This document shows positions 61,810 through 64,000 of a stretch of DNA of 64,000 nucleotides, piece by piece (positions within the stretch are counted from its first letter, which is position 1; every line of letters starts with the position of its first letter). The notes below the pieces were generated by a model that did not search any database, was not told the DNA's origin, and saw nothing but the letters and a program-made list of their open reading frames with translations. The translations under genes and the position numbers were made by a program. The stretch covers positions 248,001 to 312,000 of the forward strand of contig NZ_CAJRAU010000005.1 in the NCBI RefSeq assembly GCF_907165045.1, written 5' to 3'. The DNA is from Dyadobacter linearis (GTDB lineage Bacteria > Bacteroidota > Bacteroidia > Cytophagales > Spirosomataceae).

Positions 61810-63564
61810 TTAATTGTCGATCTCTATTTCAGCATAAACAATCTTATAAAAATCGTCAGGAAGGAATGGTTTTATCAGATAATTACTAAAACCACTAGCG
61901 AGCGCACGTTCGCGCTCGTCCTCAAATGCAGAGGCGGTGAGCGCGACGATCGGGATATTCGCATCCTTTTCCCTGATTAACCTGGTTGCCTCAAAACCGT
62001 CCATAACCGGCATTCTCAGGTCCATGAAAATCAGGTTATAACGTGTTGAAAGGTATAAATCAAGAGCTTGTTTTCCATCCGACGCGATATCAAATGGAAT
62101 GCTTTTTCTTTCGAGTAGCCTGGTCGCGAGCATTAAGTTCGTCGCATTGTCGTCAACCAGAAGTATCCTTGCGCTGGAAGAAATAGTTGGTACACTGCCT
62201 TTAACAGTGTTTTTTTGGGGCAAAATCGCTGGCAGCGAATAGGGTAGTTCGAGCTGAAATGAAAAGACGGATCCTTTTCCTATCTCACTTTTCAATCTCA
62301 GCTCGCCTCCAAACAACCGCACCAATTCCCTCGAAATAGCCAGCCCCAATCCTGTACCGCCGTCCTGCCGCTTCACCAGACTTCTTACCTGCGTAAATAT
62401 CTCAAATACATGGGATTGCAGCTCTTCTGAAATGCCTATTCCACTATCTGCAACTGAAAATTCTAGCCGTATCTCGTTTTCCGTCCTGCCCGCTTCGGTC
62501 ACCGAAACTTTCACAAATCCCTCATCTGTGAATTTAACTGCATTGTGGACAAGATTGGTGATCACCTGACTTAACCTTACCTGATCGGCGTGAATGAGCG
62601 GGAGCTGCTCGGGATGCTCAAAGTGCAGTTCCAGATTCTTCTCTCTCGCCCGGGGCAAAAAGCTGTTATACAGGTTTCTCAGCAACTCTTCCAGATCAAA
62701 AACAGCCGGGTGCAGCTTGACATGATTGGAATTGATCTTATTGAAATCGAGAATATCATTTACGACAGCCATTAAATGCGTCGAAGAAAATTTCAATGTT
62801 TCGATCAGCTCTTTTTCGTCTTCGCTTCTTGACTCATTTTCCTGCAACAAATGCACAATCCCGACGATACCATTCAATGGCGTACGGATTTCGTGGCTCA
62901 TCGTCGACAAAAATTCCGACTTGGCCAAAGTTGCACTTTCAGCTATCTGCTTCTGTTTTTCCAGTTTCTCATTCTGCTCTGCAAGTGAATATCTGTAATA
63001 GAAGTCACGCTTATTCCGCTTGTCTGTAAAATACATGACGAAAGGAAAAAGCATTTGACCCAAAAAGAAAAACAGCCCTCCCTGCCCCATAAACTGATAA
63101 AAATAGGACGGATGCCCGAGATAAAGCGCGGATGGAAACAGCAGGACTACCAGCATTGTGACGATAAAAGCATCTTTCCCCGGCCACCTGAGTACGACGA
63201 ATGAGAAGATAAGGCCAAGCGTCATATTGAAAGAGGCGCGATCGTAGGTAGTATGCGGAACGCAGGCCAGAATATACGCGTGTACCGGTAGTAGGGTCAG
63301 GTATACGAACAGCGATGCCCTTTGCGCCGTAATTTTTCCGCGAAAGTGCAGAAACAAAAAAATCAGCCCGATAGCGCTGAAAACGAGCTCAGCCCGCAAA
63401 ATAAGCGGGAAGGCGGGATCATTTCTTAAATAATAGAGGAATGCGGTTGCCGGATAACCGATCAGGTAAGCAAAACAGAAGGTCAGATTGCTCCAACGTG
63501 ACTTAATCTCGCTTTCGCTTTTCCACAATTCGTTGAAGTTACCTGTGTAATTAGCACTATTCAA
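61810..63564 (-). CDS. Hybrid histidine kinase with receiver domain
   Basis: The 584-aa protein has five or six N-terminal membrane helices (about residues 27-180), HisKA with His224 (SEFLSTMSHEIRTPLNG), a full HATPase (NLVHNAVKFTDEGFVKV, VADSGIGISEELQ, DGGTGLGLAISRELV), and a C-terminal receiver (ARILLVDDNATNLMLA, LIFMDLRMPVMDGFEATR, NYLIKPF). No output domain follows. A stop lies two codons upstream of the TTG at 63564 and the next Met is at residue 113, so TTG is the start. No regulator gene is adjacent. Confidence 0.94.
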   Translation of the reverse strand: MNSANYTGNFNELWKSESEIKSRWSNLTFCFAYLIGYPATAFLYYLRNDPAFPLILRAELVFSAIGLIFLFLHFRGKITAQRASLFVYLTLLPVHAYILACVPHTTYDRASFNMTLGLIFSFVVLRWPGKDAFIVTMLVVLLFPSALYLGHPSYFYQFMGQGGLFFFLGQMLFPFVMYFTDKRNKRDFYYRYSLAEQNEKLEKQKQIAESATLAKSEFLSTMSHEIRTPLNGIVGIVHLLQENESRSEDEKELIETLKFSSTHLMAVVNDILDFNKINSNHVKLHPAVFDLEELLRNLYNSFLPRAREKNLELHFEHPEQLPLIHADQVRLSQVITNLVHNAVKFTDEGFVKVSVTEAGRTENEIRLEFSVADSGIGISEELQSHVFEIFTQVRSLVKRQDGGTGLGLAISRELVRLFGGELRLKSEIGKGSVFSFQLELPYSLPAILPQKNTVKGSVPTISSSARILLVDDNATNLMLATRLLERKSIPFDIASDGKQALDLYLSTRYNLIFMDLRMPVMDGFEATRLIREKDANIPIVALTASAFEDERERALASGFSNYLIKPFLPDDFYKIVYAEIEIDN

Positions 63565-63650
63565 GAATCAATTTTTTTAAACGCTGGGTATATCCGGCGG
63601 GCCATTTACTGCCCGACCACTTTCCAAATTTACATAATTCGACAAAAAAA

Positions 63651-63678
63651 TAGGGTATCCAATTGAATGAATACCCTA
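63651..63678 (-). terminator. Terminator of lpd
   Basis: TAGGGTAT (63651-63658) pairs with ATACCCTA (63671-63678). On the minus strand it is followed by a seven-T run, 24 bp after the lpd stop. Confidence 0.85.
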
Positions 63679-63702
63679 CGATTTTATCAAATTACTTCTT
63701 GC

Positions 63703-64000
63703 TTACAAGTCGATCGCTTCTCCGTAAGCAGCCTCAGTTGCGCCTTTAATCGCTTCTGACATGGTTGGGTGCGGGTGGATTGATCTTAATATCTCGTGAG
63801 AAGTAGTTTCCAGCTGACGCGCAACCACAACTTCAGCGATCATTTCAGTTACATTGGTCCCGATCATGTGAGCGCCAAGGAACTCGCCATATTTAGCGTC
63901 AAAGATCACTTTCACGAAACCATCTGTGGCTCCGGCAGCAGTCGCTTTTCCGGAAGCCTTGAATGGAAATTTACCAACTTTAATATCGTAACCTGCTTCG
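63703..64000 (-). CDS. lpd: Dihydrolipoyl dehydrogenase, C-terminal part (truncated by window edge)
   Basis: The minus-strand frame runs to the window end, so the N-terminal FAD and NAD domains are missing. The visible part is the dimerisation domain: GKFPFKASGKATAAGATDGF, KYGEFLGAHMIGTNVTEMI, and the active-site loop IHPHPTMSEAI with the catalytic His. The enzyme reoxidises lipoamide in 2-oxoacid dehydrogenase complexes. A terminator follows the stop. Confidence 0.93.
   Translation of the reverse strand, partial: EAGYDIKVGKFPFKASGKATAAGATDGFVKVIFDAKYGEFLGAHMIGTNVTEMIAEVVVARQLETTSHEILRSIHPHPTMSEAIKGATEAAYGEAIDL

Noticed and set aside
1-64000. CRISPR array or insertion sequence
   Set aside because: No spaced identical direct repeats of 25-40 bp, no cas genes, no transposase or integrase frames were seen. 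The only direct repeats are the nuoI tail, the tRNA-Val fragment and the operator-like array.

Overview
The window looks like chromosomal DNA of a member of the Bacteroidota, most likely a Cytophagales bacterium related to Dyadobacter or Spirosoma. The genus is an inference; no 16S gene is present. Evidence includes gldH, a porT-like gene next to ubiE, two very large secreted proteins with the gliding/type IX secretion (T9SS) type B C-terminal domain, an ExbB-ExbD-ExbD-TonB operon with Bacteroidota-type neighbours, almost no Shine-Dalgarno sequences, and promoters of the form TTTG-N19-20-TAnnTTTG in front of both tRNA genes. Most of the window is core genome. No insertion sequence, prophage, integrase, rRNA or CRISPR array was seen.

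Layout. 0-4.3 kb: end of a Gfo/Idh/MocA oxidoreductase, a small membrane protein, aroC, a BatD-like protein and a 67-aa protein. 4.3-10.3 kb: a leftward operon exbB-exbD-exbD-tonB-small membrane protein-PstS-like lipoprotein-TPR protein. 10.9-19.7 kb: housekeeping genes gatC, nitrilase, def, ruvX, recJ, lptB, recO and a PurF-like enzyme, with two lipocalin-like secreted proteins nearby. 20.4-23 kb: a YdcZ-type transporter and an isolated nuoI-nuoJ-nuoK block, whose NuoI has a long repetitive tail. 23.1-30.6 kb: a glycan-related group (glycosyltransferase, heparinase-like protein, two-domain oxidoreductase; divergently a Gfo/Idh oxidoreductase and a TIM-barrel protein). 30.6-36.4 kb: the stretch up to and between tRNA-Val and tRNA-Phe, holding a lipoprotein, porT, ubiE, a beta-barrel protein, a PD-(D/E)XK-like protein, an XRE regulator and a Fic protein. 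36.6-49.3 kb: a two-protein Fe-S electron carrier, gldH, an AI-2E family transporter, an orphan response regulator, an AsmA-like protein, lysS, a cold-shock protein, a PspC protein, a glycosyltransferase and ybaB. 49.4-53.4 kb: two tandem T9SS type B proteins. 53.6-64 kb: ribBA, a GNAT protein, an HldE-type kinase, envelope proteins, a ChbG/YdjC deacetylase, a hybrid histidine kinase and the end of lpd.

The most unusual signal is in the 34.6-36.2 kb stretch. Seven copies of a roughly 10-bp motif, TTAGTTTAGA or its complement, alternate strictly in orientation with centres 17-24 bp apart. They fill the 161-bp gap between a 73-aa XRE regulator and a Fic protein that carries both an inhibitory S-x-x-x-E-G helix and a C-terminal winged-helix domain. 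This looks like a dedicated operator array. Also notable are a 22-bp tRNA-Val fragment beside the intact gene, the sevenfold KPAFKP-type repeat tail on NuoI, and a 51-codon cysteine-rich gene at 15.8 kb.
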